A stretch of DNA of 64,000 nucleotides, taken from positions 248,001-312,000 of the forward strand of contig NZ_CP020028.1 of the NCBI RefSeq assembly GCF_002240415.1, given 5' to 3'. Below, piece after piece: positions 33,827-41,924 of the stretch (its first letter is position 1; every line of letters begins with the position of its first letter). The position numbers and the translations under genes are program-made. The notes under the pieces are model-generated. The model saw nothing but the letters and a program-made list of their open reading frames with translations, ran no database searches and was not told the DNA's origin. Origin of the DNA: Paenibacillus kribbensis. GTDB taxonomy: Bacteria > Bacillota > Bacilli > Paenibacillales > Paenibacillaceae.

Positions 33827-33970
33827 ATGGCTTATACCGTCTGGTTTATTCCGTTATGCAAGATAGTTAGCGTCATTTTTGTCCTTGCGGTTTTGGGGCT
33901 GTTTATTGCAACGCTGGTCTTCCGGGTACGTGTAAATCGAAAATATGACCGGAGGAAAGTCAGTGGCTGA
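33827..33970 (+). CDS. Small single-helix membrane protein in exopolysaccharide operon
   Basis: 47 residues (MAYTVWFIPLCKIVSVIFVL, AVLGLFIATLVFRVRVNRKY, then DRRKVSG). GGAGGAG lies seven bases before its ATG. One membrane helix of about 28 residues is followed by a basic tail facing the cytoplasm by the positive-inside rule. Its last bases overlap the glycosyltransferase start, implying coupled translation. No homologue is known to me; the position suggests a subunit of the synthase complex. Confidence 0.7.
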   Translation: MAYTVWFIPLCKIVSVIFVLAVLGLFIATLVFRVRVNRKYDRRKVSG

Positions 33971-35267
33971 TTTACTGTTAGTGTTATCGATTATAAGCAT
34001 TTGGGTGGCCGTATTCCAGTCGATTCTAATTATGTGGGGCGCGGTTCGGTTTATTTTCAGGCAAAGCAGCAAGGATTGGAACATTCCCGATCCAGAGGAA
34101 ATGGAGCATTTCCCCAGCGTTACCGTCATGGTCCCCGCACATAATGAAGAATTAGTCATTGCAGCAACTGGGGCAAATATTTTGCGGCTGAATTACCCGA
34201 AGGACAAAGTGCAGCTCATCGTTGTTGCCGACAACTGCAGTGACGGTACCGCTGGGAGATTAAAAGAGCTGAAAAACAAGGAGGCATTTCGGGACCGGGA
34301 TTTTATGATTTTTGAACGGACAGGATCGGGTGGTAAATCCGGAGCGCTTAATGATGCGCTGGAGTATGCCAAACACGAGTGGATTTGCATTTTTGACGCC
34401 GACGCGGCGCCCGAGCGGAACGCTTTATACTTTTTGATCGAAAAGGCTATGGAAGAGCCGGATGCTTACGGGGCCGTTTTTGGACGGAACAAGGCAAGAA
34501 ACCGCGGGCAAAATTTCCTCTCCAAATGCATCAATCTTGAACTGGTTACGTCCCAGCGGATTTATCATACCGGATTGTGGGAGCTGTTCAAGTTGGGGAC
34601 GATTCCGGGGACGAATTTCATTGTAAAAACGGATTTGATCCGCGAGATCGGCGGATGGGATACGCAGGCGATTACAGAGGATACGGCCATTTCGTTCGAG
34701 ATTCTGACGAGAGGACAGCTCATTGCGCTAGCGCCCCAGGCGGAAGCTTATCAGCAGGAGCCGGAGCAGCTCAGCGTTTATTTGAAACAGCGGGAGCGGT
34801 GGGCCAAAGGAAATTTTTCTGTCGTGATCGACAACATCCATCATTTGTTCAACCGATCAAGCTGGCGCATAAAGCTGCATGTGCTGTACTACGTGGCGAG
34901 TTACTTCTGGTTTATGCTGGCCATTATCGTATCGGACGTCATTTTCGTCGTCAATCTGATCTACGGGGTGATCGCGTTGTTCAAACCGGATGTGGCGATG
35001 CCGTTTCAGTTTGTAAATAATTTGTATGTCTACCTCATGATTGCCTGGGGATTAATGTATTACCTTTTCGTGCTGCAGATCAATCTGGCGCTGGCGACCG
35101 ATATTGGACAAAGCACGATGCAAAACTTTATTTTGTCCTGTATATCTTATTTCACTTATGCCCAATTGTTCCTGCTGATTTCCCTGCGCGCTTTCTATTC
35201 GATGATCGTCGACAAGGTGACGGGGAGAAAAACCAAGTGGTACAAAACGCAGCGGTTTGAGGGATAA
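33963..35267 (+). CDS. ydaM: YdaM-like family 2 glycosyltransferase (polysaccharide synthase)
   Basis: Membrane glycosyltransferase of 434 residues. GTG 33963 is preferred: CCGGAGGAA is spaced correctly, while an ATG at 33945 lies inside the preceding coding sequence without a site. After an N-terminal helix comes a GT2 domain: VTVMVPAHNEE, VADNCSDGT, FDADAAPERN (the DxD), AITEDTAISFE (TED), and KQRERWAKGN (QxxRW). Two or more C-terminal helices follow. These motifs define processive synthases such as BcsA and PgaC. B. subtilis YdaM is the matching protein. No YdaN (BcsB-like) or YdaL gene follows here. Confidence 0.9.
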   Translation: MADLLLVLSIISIWVAVFQSILIMWGAVRFIFRQSSKDWNIPDPEEMEHFPSVTVMVPAHNEELVIAATGANILRLNYPKDKVQLIVVADNCSDGTAGRLKELKNKEAFRDRDFMIFERTGSGGKSGALNDALEYAKHEWICIFDADAAPERNALYFLIEKAMEEPDAYGAVFGRNKARNRGQNFLSKCINLELVTSQRIYHTGLWELFKLGTIPGTNFIVKTDLIREIGGWDTQAITEDTAISFEILTRGQLIALAPQAEAYQQEPEQLSVYLKQRERWAKGNFSVVIDNIHHLFNRSSWRIKLHVLYYVASYFWFMLAIIVSDVIFVVNLIYGVIALFKPDVAMPFQFVNNLYVYLMIAWGLMYYLFVLQINLALATDIGQSTMQNFILSCISYFTYAQLFLLISLRAFYSMIVDKVTGRKTKWYKTQRFEG

Positions 35268-35355
35268 AGCAGCCAGCAAGTGGCTGATCCAGGCGAATAA
35301 GGAGCATTTTCCAGAAATGGACAGGGGCGAAAAACGGAGTAATCGGGAGGAGAGT

Positions 35356-35397
35356 GGAGATCGGCTGAATGGCCAATTCTCTGCTTTTTTACGTTGT
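35356..35397 (+). terminator. Probable terminator of exopolysaccharide operon
   Basis: GGAGATCGGC pairs imperfectly with GGCCAATTCTCT around GAAT and is followed by CTTTTTTACG. It lies about 90 bases after the glycosyltransferase stop. Confidence 0.6.
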
Positions 35398-35536
35398 TCC
35401 ACGGTAGGCTAATCGGCGCTGAAGGCCGAAAACGGTGGAATTTGAGGATTGGGAGCCCGGATATATGCACAAAATTGTTCTAATTTATTGACTATAGATG
35501 AAATCAAGTTCTGCGGACATCCAATAGGATATACTG

Positions 35537-35598
35537 CAAACGAAGCAAGAAAAGCTTCAGACCGAATGGCTTGAAGCTTTTCTTGCTTCGTTTGTTGT
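35537..35598. terminator. Perfect 23-pair hairpin, bidirectional terminator
   Basis: CAAACGAAGCAAGAAAAGCTTCA (35537-35559) is exactly complementary to 35572-35594 with a twelve-base loop. It is followed on the forward strand by TTGTTTT. It lies between the exopolysaccharide operon and the convergent secreted-protein gene. Confidence 0.85.
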
Positions 35599-35643
35599 TT
35601 TAACAAACTTTTATATCTGCTCTCATCCTAGGAAGAAAAAATA

Positions 35644-36150
35644 TTATTGTAAGCCGTCCCGAACGGAAACATTGACGGAAACAGGCGAACCGTCATTAGT
35701 GTCAAAATTTAATATCCAAGTGCCGGCTTGATTTTTGTCAAAGTAGTGTTCTGTAGTAACAGAGCTACCTGGTTTAACCGTTAGGGACACCCAATCAGTT
35801 CCTGTTGGGGATGTCAAACGGTAATTCACAGCTACATTTTTGTTATTACTCACGTGAACGCGGACTTTTTCTCTACTGCTTCCTGCTTTATACGCAAAAC
35901 TGCCAGTTCCTTGACCAGAAGAAAAATTATAAGTGGTATTAAGGAGTAAAGAGAACAGAGTAATTTCGCCAGGATCATACAATCCATCAACGATCTTCAT
36001 ATTAGGTACTTCCTTAACAGTATTATCCTGAGAATAGACGCTAGAAATTTCGCTAGAATTTTCTTTAATAGGGCTGCTGCTAGCGAAAGCAGGAAGAGCA
36101 GTCAAAATAAGAGCAGTAGATAAGACAGTGGATACGATTTTCTTTTTCAA
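35644..36150 (-). CDS. Hypothetical secreted protein
   Basis: 168 residues from TTG 36150 (MKKKIVSTVLSTALILTALP), chosen because GGAGGG is eight bases upstream; an ATG at 36165 lacks a site. The signal peptide is cut near AFA-SS (about 23). The mature part, after a polar linker, looks like an all-beta module: YNFSSGQGTGSFAYKAGSSR, VSNNKNVAVNYRLTSPTG, VKPGSSVTTEHYF, AGTWILNFDTNDGSPVSVNV. This resembles small extracellular beta-sandwich proteins of Bacillus and Paenibacillus without known function. No cysteines, no anchor. Confidence 0.7.
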   Translation of the reverse strand: MKKKIVSTVLSTALILTALPAFASSSPIKENSSEISSVYSQDNTVKEVPNMKIVDGLYDPGEITLFSLLLNTTYNFSSGQGTGSFAYKAGSSREKVRVHVSNNKNVAVNYRLTSPTGTDWVSLTVKPGSSVTTEHYFDKNQAGTWILNFDTNDGSPVSVNVSVRDGLQ

Positions 36151-36251
36151 AATAAATCCCTCCATGGTATCAATATGTAAATCACCAATTCATGATACTA
36201 TATTTATCCATATAGTAACAAGTAGTGGGAAAAAAAATTTGCAGTAGTCTG

Positions 36252-36377
36252 TTAAATGGTGTCTTTTTGATGAATAAACTTCCAACCTATAATTTTTTTT
36301 ATTTGAGATATTCGGCCTTGTGACACGCCAAGCCATTCGGCATATTCGCTCTGTTTGGCTTTTGGATGTTCACTCAT
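36252..36377 (-). CDS. Very small helix-turn-helix protein
   Basis: 41 residues (MSEHPKAKQSEYAEWLGVSQ, GRISQIKKIIGW...). The segment SEYAEWLGVSQGRISQIKKI reads as a helix-turn-helix. The ribosome site is weak (GGGAAC). It may be a complete tiny DNA-binding protein, or the N-terminus of a larger regulator or terminase-like protein that has been lost. Confidence 0.4.
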   Translation of the reverse strand: MSEHPKAKQSEYAEWLGVSQGRISQIKKIIGWKFIHQKDTI

Positions 36378-36386
36378 GAGTTCCCG

Positions 36387-36680
36387 TCAACTTTTAAGCA
36401 ATTGTAATGTGGACTGATGGACTTTGTATTCTTTATACGCAGGTTTCTCCTTAATAGCAGGAACAGGAATGGAAGTAACACCTACGGTCCCCTTTAGGTT
36501 AAGTATACATTGCTTACATAAAAGAGAGCTTTTGAAATAGCTTAAATCCTGGATCGAATTGAACAGCTTACAGGAAATTCCGCTATTGTATTTCCCTAAG
36601 CCCATAAAAGCTGTTTCAACGTCCACATAAAATTCTAAAGGTTCGTTAAATCTCAATCCGCATTGAGTTCCGAAACCCAC
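36387..36680 (-). CDS. Hypothetical protein of 97 residues
   Basis: A GTG-initiated frame ending nine bases before the small helix-turn-helix ORF. Text includes LRFNEPLEFYVDVETAFMGL, GISCKLFNSIQDLSYFKSSL and LCKQCILNLKG, with a CxxC pair. No recognised family and no clear ribosome site; its coding status is uncertain, though its position suggests one unit with the next ORF. Confidence 0.35.
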   Translation of the reverse strand: MGFGTQCGLRFNEPLEFYVDVETAFMGLGKYNSGISCKLFNSIQDLSYFKSSLLCKQCILNLKGTVGVTSIPVPAIKEKPAYKEYKVHQSTLQLLKS

Positions 36681-36870
36681 CTAATTAATTTTCCAAATAT
36701 CCTTGTAATTTTTGCGTATATAATCCTAATGATATCCTAAAAGAGTTGATGGGCATTATGAAAAAAACGCTAGGCTATGAAACCGCTTCACGTTCGTTAA
36801 ACAGAGTGATAATATAAAATTTGAAAGATTTGACTGATATTTTAGCTTATGGATCTAAGGGGGGATATCC

Positions 36871-37428
36871 ATGCCATTTCAGGGACAACGTATTTTGCCT
36901 GCTGCCAAGCACATGAAGCAGCTGGAGGGCATTTTGGACAGCTCCTATGAGTATGCGGTTTTTCTGGATACGCATGTAGCGCAGCTGCGCAGCCTGTACC
37001 AGCTAGCCGGGAGTCGCAACAAGCAGATGCTTTTGCATGCCGATCTGGTGCAAGGCTTGAAAAATGATGAATATGCAACGGAATATTTGTGTCAGGAGAT
37101 TAAGCCGTTTGGGATTATCTCGACCCGGTCCGGAGTGATTGCCACGGCTAAAAAGAAGGGAATTCTTGCGGTTCAGCGGGTGTTCCTGCTGGATACGATT
37201 GCGCTGGAAAAAAGCTATGCGCTGCTGGAAAAAACATGGCCCGATTACATTGAGGTGCTGCCAGGCATTGTTCCACCCATGATTAAAGAGGTCAGTGAAC
37301 GTACGGGTATTCCCATATTGGCGGGCGGACTGATTCGTACCCCGGAGGATGTAGAAGCGGCTCTCGCTGCAGGAGCTACAGCAGTGACAACATCCAATAA
37401 ACAGCTGTTCGAGCATTATAAGAAGTAA
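36871..37428 (+). CDS. glpP: Glycerol uptake operon antiterminator GlpP
   Basis: 185 residues, the usual GlpP length, with a TAAGGGGGG ribosome region. The fold is a TIM-barrel-like RNA-binding protein: FLDTHVAQLRSLYQ near 37, LLHADLVQGLKNDEYATEYL, FGIISTRSGVIATAKKKGIL, AVQRVFLLDTIALEKS, and the phosphate-binding end PILAGGLIRTPEDVEAALAAGA. In B. subtilis GlpP with glycerol 3-phosphate binds the leader of glpD and glpFK mRNA and prevents termination. A suitable leader hairpin stands right behind it, before glpD. Confidence 0.93.
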   Translation: MPFQGQRILPAAKHMKQLEGILDSSYEYAVFLDTHVAQLRSLYQLAGSRNKQMLLHADLVQGLKNDEYATEYLCQEIKPFGIISTRSGVIATAKKKGILAVQRVFLLDTIALEKSYALLEKTWPDYIEVLPGIVPPMIKEVSERTGIPILAGGLIRTPEDVEAALAAGATAVTTSNKQLFEHYKK

Positions 37429-37600
37429 TTGAATCAAATGGGCACCATCAACCAGTTCGCACCCCATTTTGTTTGATCGGCAGGGATTAGTGGTATACAA
37501 GCACAGGCGGGAGTTCTCGCAGGTAGTTAGATTTCCCTTTTCATCGTGTACAGTGTGTGCTACGATATGGATAAGTTAATACTCGTCAGGAGATTTGGAG

Positions 37601-37651
37601 AGACCATGAACCGCTCGGCATGCGCCGCAGCGATGTTCGTGGTCTTTTTTT
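37601..37651 (+). terminator. glpD leader terminator, probable GlpP target
   Basis: AGACCATGAAC and GTTCGTGGTCT form a stem around a GC-rich loop with TTTTTTT behind. It lies about 60 bases before glpD, after glpP, where B. subtilis has the GlpP-controlled terminator. Confidence 0.8.
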
Positions 37652-37713
37652 GCATCTTTTGATGACTGGGTTGGCAGATCGCATCGTGAACATATACAAA
37701 GCAGGAGGGATAG

Positions 37714-39423
37714 ATGATGGGAGAACAGGGATTTGCTGCGCAGGAGAGAACGGCTGTTTTGGAACGTATGGGGCAGGAGCATTTTGATATATTAATTATT
37801 GGCGGCGGCATTACAGGAGCCGGAATTGCACTGGATGCCGCGGATCGCGGCTTGAAGACGGCGCTGGTGGAAATGCAGGATTTCGCAGCAGGCACGTCCA
37901 GTCGCTCTACCAAGCTGGTGCATGGCGGTCTTCGTTATTTGAAGCAGTTTGAGGTTAAGATGGTAGCCGAGGTCGGGAAGGAGCGGGCAATCGTATTCGA
38001 AAATGGTCCGCATGTGACCATACCGGAGCGTATGCTGCTTCCTTTTCACAAGGGGGGGACGTTTAATGCGTTCACCACCTCGATTGGTCTGCTGGTATAT
38101 GACTTTCTTGCTGGAGTGAAACGCAGTGAGCGCCGCCGAATGCTGGACATCCAGGCTACGCTGGAGCGTGAGCCTTTGCTGAAGCGGGAAGGATTGAAGG
38201 GCAGCGGCAGCTATGTAGAGTATCGTACAGATGATGCTCGCCTGACGATTGAGGTTATGAAGGAGGCCGTTGCGCGAGGGGCGTTGGCGGTGAACTATGC
38301 CAAGGCTGACAGGCTGCTGTATGATGACGGACGAATTAGCGGCGCAAGTGTAACGGATCGGCTCACAGGGAAGCCTTACGAAATTCGGGCATCGCTGGTC
38401 ATTAACGCGGCCGGACCATGGGTGGATACGCTGCGGGAGATGGATCGCTCCAAAGAGGGTAAAATGCTTCGCCTGACGAAAGGCGTTCATCTGGTATTTG
38501 ATGCCAGGCGTTTTCCGCTCAAACAGGCTGTGTACTTCGATACACCGGATGGACGCATGGTATTTGCGATCCCGCGTGATGGCAAAACCTATGCGGGTAC
38601 GACCGACACGGTATATGAGGGGGATACAGCTCATCCCCGAATGACTGCCGAAGATCGGGCGTATGTGCTTCAAGCGATCAACGGGATGTTCCCGGATATG
38701 AAGCTGGGCGTTCAGGATGTGGAATCCAGTTGGGCAGGGGTACGGCCGCTTATTTATGAAGATGGTAAAAGCCCTTCGGAAATTTCACGCAAGGATGAAA
38801 TTTGGGAATCCCGTTCAGGCTTGATCACGATTGCGGGCGGCAAGCTGACAGGCTACCGGAAAATGTCCGAGCTCGTCGTGGATCGTGCAGTACGCGAGCT
38901 GGGGCGCTTGCATGGGCAGAGCTTCCGGGCGTGCCGCACCCGACATATCCCGATTTCGGGCGGCAGCGTAGGCGGCTCGGCAGGCTGGGATGCCTTCGTG
39001 AGCAAGCAAGCCACGGCGGGTGCTGTGCTCGGCCTATCGCCGCAAATGGCCAGAGCATGGGCCACTCGATACGGCTCCAATACAGAGCGGCTGTTTGCCA
39101 TCGCGGCGCGCAGCATGAAGGAGGCAACGGAGACGGAAGCGGCGCTGCCTCTGGAAGTGCGTGTCCCGCTCCTGTATGCGATGGAGCAGGAAATGACGGT
39201 GACCCCGTCTGATTTCTTCATTCGTCGAACCGGAGCGCTGTTCTTCCAGATTGGCGAGGTGAAGCACTGGAAGGAGCCCGTCATTGCACTGATGTCTGAA
39301 CATGCAGGCTGGAGCCCTGCGCAAGAGCGCCAATATGCGGCTGAGCTGGATGCTTATCTGCATGAAGCAGTGACGCCTGTAGAGGCAGAAGAGAAGTCAG
39401 ACGTTGTGAAGGCACGGCTTTGA
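37714..39423 (+). CDS. glpD: Aerobic glycerol-3-phosphate dehydrogenase
   Basis: FAD-dependent enzyme of 569 residues; AGGAGGG precedes two in-frame ATGs (37714 and 37717). It oxidises glycerol 3-phosphate to dihydroxyacetone phosphate and passes electrons to menaquinone at the membrane. Features: FAD-binding DILIIGGGITGAGIALDAA at about 25, SSRSTKLVHGGLRYL near 65, VINAAGPWVD, TKGVHLVFDARRFPL, IPRDGKTYAGTTDT, and ITIAGGKLTGYRKM near 370. A C-terminal helical extension (about 395-560) is present as in Bacillus GlpD. Regulated by GlpP antitermination, as inferred from the leader. Confidence 0.95.
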   Translation: MMGEQGFAAQERTAVLERMGQEHFDILIIGGGITGAGIALDAADRGLKTALVEMQDFAAGTSSRSTKLVHGGLRYLKQFEVKMVAEVGKERAIVFENGPHVTIPERMLLPFHKGGTFNAFTTSIGLLVYDFLAGVKRSERRRMLDIQATLEREPLLKREGLKGSGSYVEYRTDDARLTIEVMKEAVARGALAVNYAKADRLLYDDGRISGASVTDRLTGKPYEIRASLVINAAGPWVDTLREMDRSKEGKMLRLTKGVHLVFDARRFPLKQAVYFDTPDGRMVFAIPRDGKTYAGTTDTVYEGDTAHPRMTAEDRAYVLQAINGMFPDMKLGVQDVESSWAGVRPLIYEDGKSPSEISRKDEIWESRSGLITIAGGKLTGYRKMSELVVDRAVRELGRLHGQSFRACRTRHIPISGGSVGGSAGWDAFVSKQATAGAVLGLSPQMARAWATRYGSNTERLFAIAARSMKEATETEAALPLEVRVPLLYAMEQEMTVTPSDFFIRRTGALFFQIGEVKHWKEPVIALMSEHAGWSPAQERQYAAELDAYLHEAVTPVEAEEKSDVVKARL

Positions 39424-39431
39424 CCGAAAAT

Positions 39432-39474
39432 AAAAAGCATCAATTCTCCAATAACAAGAGAATTGATGCTTTTT
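39432..39474. terminator. Bidirectional terminator between glpD and cidB
   Basis: AAAAAGCATCAATTCTC is exactly complementary to GAGAATTGATGCTTTTT, with a nine-base loop. It serves both convergent genes. Confidence 0.92.
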
Positions 39475-39487
39475 GTATAGAACTGGC

Positions 39488-40165
39488 TTACAGCATCAGG
39501 TGGAACAGGAACGGCGCAGCCGCCAACGTAAAGAGAGCGGCGAGCACCATAGAGATGCTGGAGATTGTACCTGTCAGCGAGCTGAATTCAAATGCTTTGG
39601 AGGTGCCAGTGCCATGAGCACCGGTACCGAGCAGTACCCCGCGCGAGACTTCATTTTCGATACGGAACAGCTTGACGATCATCGGACCAATAATGAGACC
39701 ACTCAAGCCGGTCAAAATAACGAATACAGCCGTGACGGTTGGATTGCCGCCAATCGTTTGTGATACATTCATGGCAATGGGTGTCGTAATGGAGCGGGGA
39801 ATCAGGCTGCTGAGCAGCGACGAGTCCAGATGCATCCATTTGGCAAGAGCCATGGAGGACAATACAGCTACAACGGAGCCTGACAGCACACTAAATACGA
39901 TTTGGGACGCATGCTTCTTCAATACAGGAAAGTTGCGGTACAAAGGAACAGCAAATGCAATCGTAGCTGGTTGCAGCAGCGTGGACAGCAAGTGCGCACC
40001 CGAATTATAGGAACGGTAGTTCACGCCCGTCAGCGTCAAAATCAAAATGATAACAACGGGTGTAATAAGCAATGGAGACATATACACCTTGGGCAGGGTG
40101 CGATACATACGTTTGGCCATCCAGTAAATAGCGAGTGTCAATACAATACATAGAAGACCGATCAT
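39488..40165 (-). CDS. cidB: LrgB/CidB-family membrane protein
   Basis: 225 residues with about seven hydrophobic segments. VYMSPLLITPVVIILILTL near 28, PATIAFAVPLYRN, the SSLIPRSITTPIAMNVSQTI segment (about 130-150), TGLSGLIIGPM, and GTGAHGTGTSKAFE near 185 are the LrgB-family core. Its start overlaps the stop of cidA by four bases (ATGA), so the two are translated together. Known: CidAB/LrgAB pairs influence autolysis in staphylococci, and the B. subtilis PftAB pair transports pyruvate. The divergent LysR gene supports the Cid type. Confidence 0.9.
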   Translation of the reverse strand: MIGLLCIVLTLAIYWMAKRMYRTLPKVYMSPLLITPVVIILILTLTGVNYRSYNSGAHLLSTLLQPATIAFAVPLYRNFPVLKKHASQIVFSVLSGSVVAVLSSMALAKWMHLDSSLLSSLIPRSITTPIAMNVSQTIGGNPTVTAVFVILTGLSGLIIGPMIVKLFRIENEVSRGVLLGTGAHGTGTSKAFEFSSLTGTISSISMVLAALFTLAAAPFLFHLML

Positions 40166-40533
40166 GATGATTTGTGCTCCTTTCGTTTACCAAGCAGACT
40201 GGCGACCATACCCGTGCAGGCCATCACCAGAAAGGTGCCAAGCAATACTACCAGCATAATACTCATACCATCGTGTTCCAGCATCGGCCAATAATTCATA
40301 ACACCGACAGCGGAGGGAATAAAGAATAATAGCAGCTCGGCCAGCAGCCAGTTCGCGCCAACCTCAATCCAGCTTAGTCGGACCAAACCGGTTTGCAGCA
40401 GAATAAAAAGGATTACCATACCGACAATGCTACCGGGTACAGGCAGGTGGAGCCAGGAAACTGCCGCGTTCAGGATGAGTGAAAAGGCCATCAGGACGGC
40501 AATCTGGAGGACACCGCGTATGAAGCTTTTCAT
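40162..40533 (-). CDS. cidA: CidA/LrgA-family holin-like protein
   Basis: 123 residues with four hydrophobic helices, the usual CidA size. LPVPGSIVGMVILFILLQTG near 30 is the family signature, followed by LLAELLLFFIPSAVGVM and a short basic C-terminus (GKRKEHKSS). First gene of cidAB, divergent from a CidR-like LysR gene. Members either open holin-like pores or carry small carboxylates with their partner; sequence alone does not decide. Confidence 0.9.
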   Translation of the reverse strand: MKSFIRGVLQIAVLMAFSLILNAAVSWLHLPVPGSIVGMVILFILLQTGLVRLSWIEVGANWLLAELLLFFIPSAVGVMNYWPMLEHDGMSIMLVVLLGTFLVMACTGMVASLLGKRKEHKSS

Positions 40534-40664
40534 ATATATTAACTCCTATCTTTGAATTTCGTTATTTTCAAACTGTAATGAAATTTTACATCACCAGCTT
40601 TCATGAGTAAAATGCATATAAAGAATAAAAGGTATTCCGTTTGTCTATGGAAGAAGGTGCAGGT

Positions 40665-41564
40665 TTGGATATCCGACATTTACAATATTTTTTAGAAGTC
40701 GCGCGGCTGCGCAGCTTTACAAAGGCGGCCCAGAGCATGTTCATTACACAGCCGACGATCAGTAAGACGATTAAAAGCCTGGAGGATGAGCTGGGTGTTA
40801 CCTTGTTCGATCGAATTGGTAAAAGAATCGAGCTGACGGATGCGGGGAAGGTGATTGAGCTTCAGGCTCAAGCGATTGTGAAGTCCTTTCAAAGCTTGTC
40901 CTCGGAGCTGAGTGATTTGATGAACCTGAAAAAAGGGCATATCCGTATCGGCCTGCCGCCGATGGTTGGATCAAGCTTTTTTCCGAGTGTCATTGGGGAG
41001 TTTCACAAGGCCTATCCCGATGTGACCATTCAATTGTTCGAGGACGGAGCGAAGAAAGTGGAGCGGGACGTAGGAGCCGGGGTATTGGATATCGGAGTGA
41101 TTGTGCTGCCTGCAAGTGAAGATATGTTTGAGACGTTTCTATTTGTGGAGGAAAAGTTGAATCTGCTCGTTCACCCTACGCATGCATTGGCTGAGTGCAA
41201 GGAGGTACCGTTATCCGCGCTGGCGGAGGAAGCGTTTGTGCTGTTCCGCGAGGATTTTACGCTGCATGATCGTATCATTGCGGAGTGTGTCCGTGCCGGC
41301 TTTCAGCCGCGTGTAGTCTATGAAAGCTCACAATGGGATCTCATCAGTGAAATGGTTGCTGCGAACCTGGGGATAGCGCTATTGCCGGAAGCCATTTGCC
41401 GGGATCTGGATTCCGAGCGCTTGCGTATTCTTCCGTTGGTGGACCCCGTCATCCCCTGGCATTTGGGAATGATCTGGCAGAAGGATCGTTACCTGTCCTT
41501 TGCAGCCAGAGAATGGATATCGTTCACGCAGGAGCTGCTGCGGACGGAGTATGGCAGCAAGTAG
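40665..41564 (+). CDS. cidR: LysR-family regulator CidR
   Basis: 299 residues from TTG 40665 (MDIRHLQYFLEVARLRSFTK); AGAAGGTG lies upstream and LysR proteins usually start at this point, so the longer frame is rejected. The N-terminal helix-turn-helix is KAAQSMFITQPTISKTIKSLE. The effector domain starts about GHIRIGLPPMVGSSFFPSVI (93-112). Divergent from cidAB with about 130 bases between, as for cidR in staphylococci and ywbI in B. subtilis, where it activates cidAB in response to overflow metabolites such as acetate or pyruvate. Confidence 0.88.
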   Translation: MDIRHLQYFLEVARLRSFTKAAQSMFITQPTISKTIKSLEDELGVTLFDRIGKRIELTDAGKVIELQAQAIVKSFQSLSSELSDLMNLKKGHIRIGLPPMVGSSFFPSVIGEFHKAYPDVTIQLFEDGAKKVERDVGAGVLDIGVIVLPASEDMFETFLFVEEKLNLLVHPTHALAECKEVPLSALAEEAFVLFREDFTLHDRIIAECVRAGFQPRVVYESSQWDLISEMVAANLGIALLPEAICRDLDSERLRILPLVDPVIPWHLGMIWQKDRYLSFAAREWISFTQELLRTEYGSK

Positions 41565-41572
41565 CCCATAAT

Positions 41573-41600
41573 AAAAGCTGCCCTTATGGGCAGCGATGCA
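41573..41600 (-). terminator. Terminator of small Spo0E-like gene
   Basis: On the reverse strand GCTGCCC-ATAA-GGGCAGC is followed by TTTTATTATG, downstream of the Spo0E-like gene. On the forward strand it can also act as a weak end for cidR. Confidence 0.75.
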
Positions 41601-41608
41601 GCTTGCGT

Positions 41609-41791
41609 CTATGAATGTGCCTGATTGTTTTGGTTTACCGCTCGCTTGGTGTGAAGGTATTTGTCCATAATTCGGTCAAGCCTGGAGGATTTGTCCAATA
41701 CTCGTTCATCCTTTAATCCGTGTAAGTTAGCCATGCGATTCAATTCGCGGCGTTCTTTTTCCATGAGTTTTTCCAATTGTTCGAGGTTCAA
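41609..41791 (-). CDS. Spo0E-like aspartyl-phosphate phosphatase
   Basis: About 60 residues. The frame opens at GTG 41800, but a G-rich site (GGGGGTGGG) is better spaced for TTG 41791, giving MNLEQLEKLMEKERRELNRM. Two helices with the phosphatase signature (S)SRLDRIMDKY near the C-terminus are the Spo0E family hallmark. Such proteins dephosphorylate Spo0A~P or related regulators and delay sporulation. A second one is encoded at 46.9 kb. Target not determined. Confidence 0.8.
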   Translation of the reverse strand: MNLEQLEKLMEKERRELNRMANLHGLKDERVLDKSSRLDRIMDKYLHTKRAVNQNNQAHS

Positions 41792-41924
41792 AAAGCCCAC
41801 CCCCCATGTCGATTGTAAGGCATGTCTTCACTAGCGGCAGAAGAGTCTTTATAACGATGTTTTTTCCAGTTTACCACATTTTATTAACAATAATCCAGCT
41901 TACCTGACATTTAGCGACTAATCA

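Noticed and set aside
33945..33962. ATG 33945 as start of the glycosyltransferase
   Set aside because: It has no ribosome site; GTG 33963 with GGAGGAA at the right distance starts directly at the first membrane helix.
37792..38673. Reverse-strand frame of 293 codons inside glpD
   Set aside because: Antisense shadow without family features or start signal.
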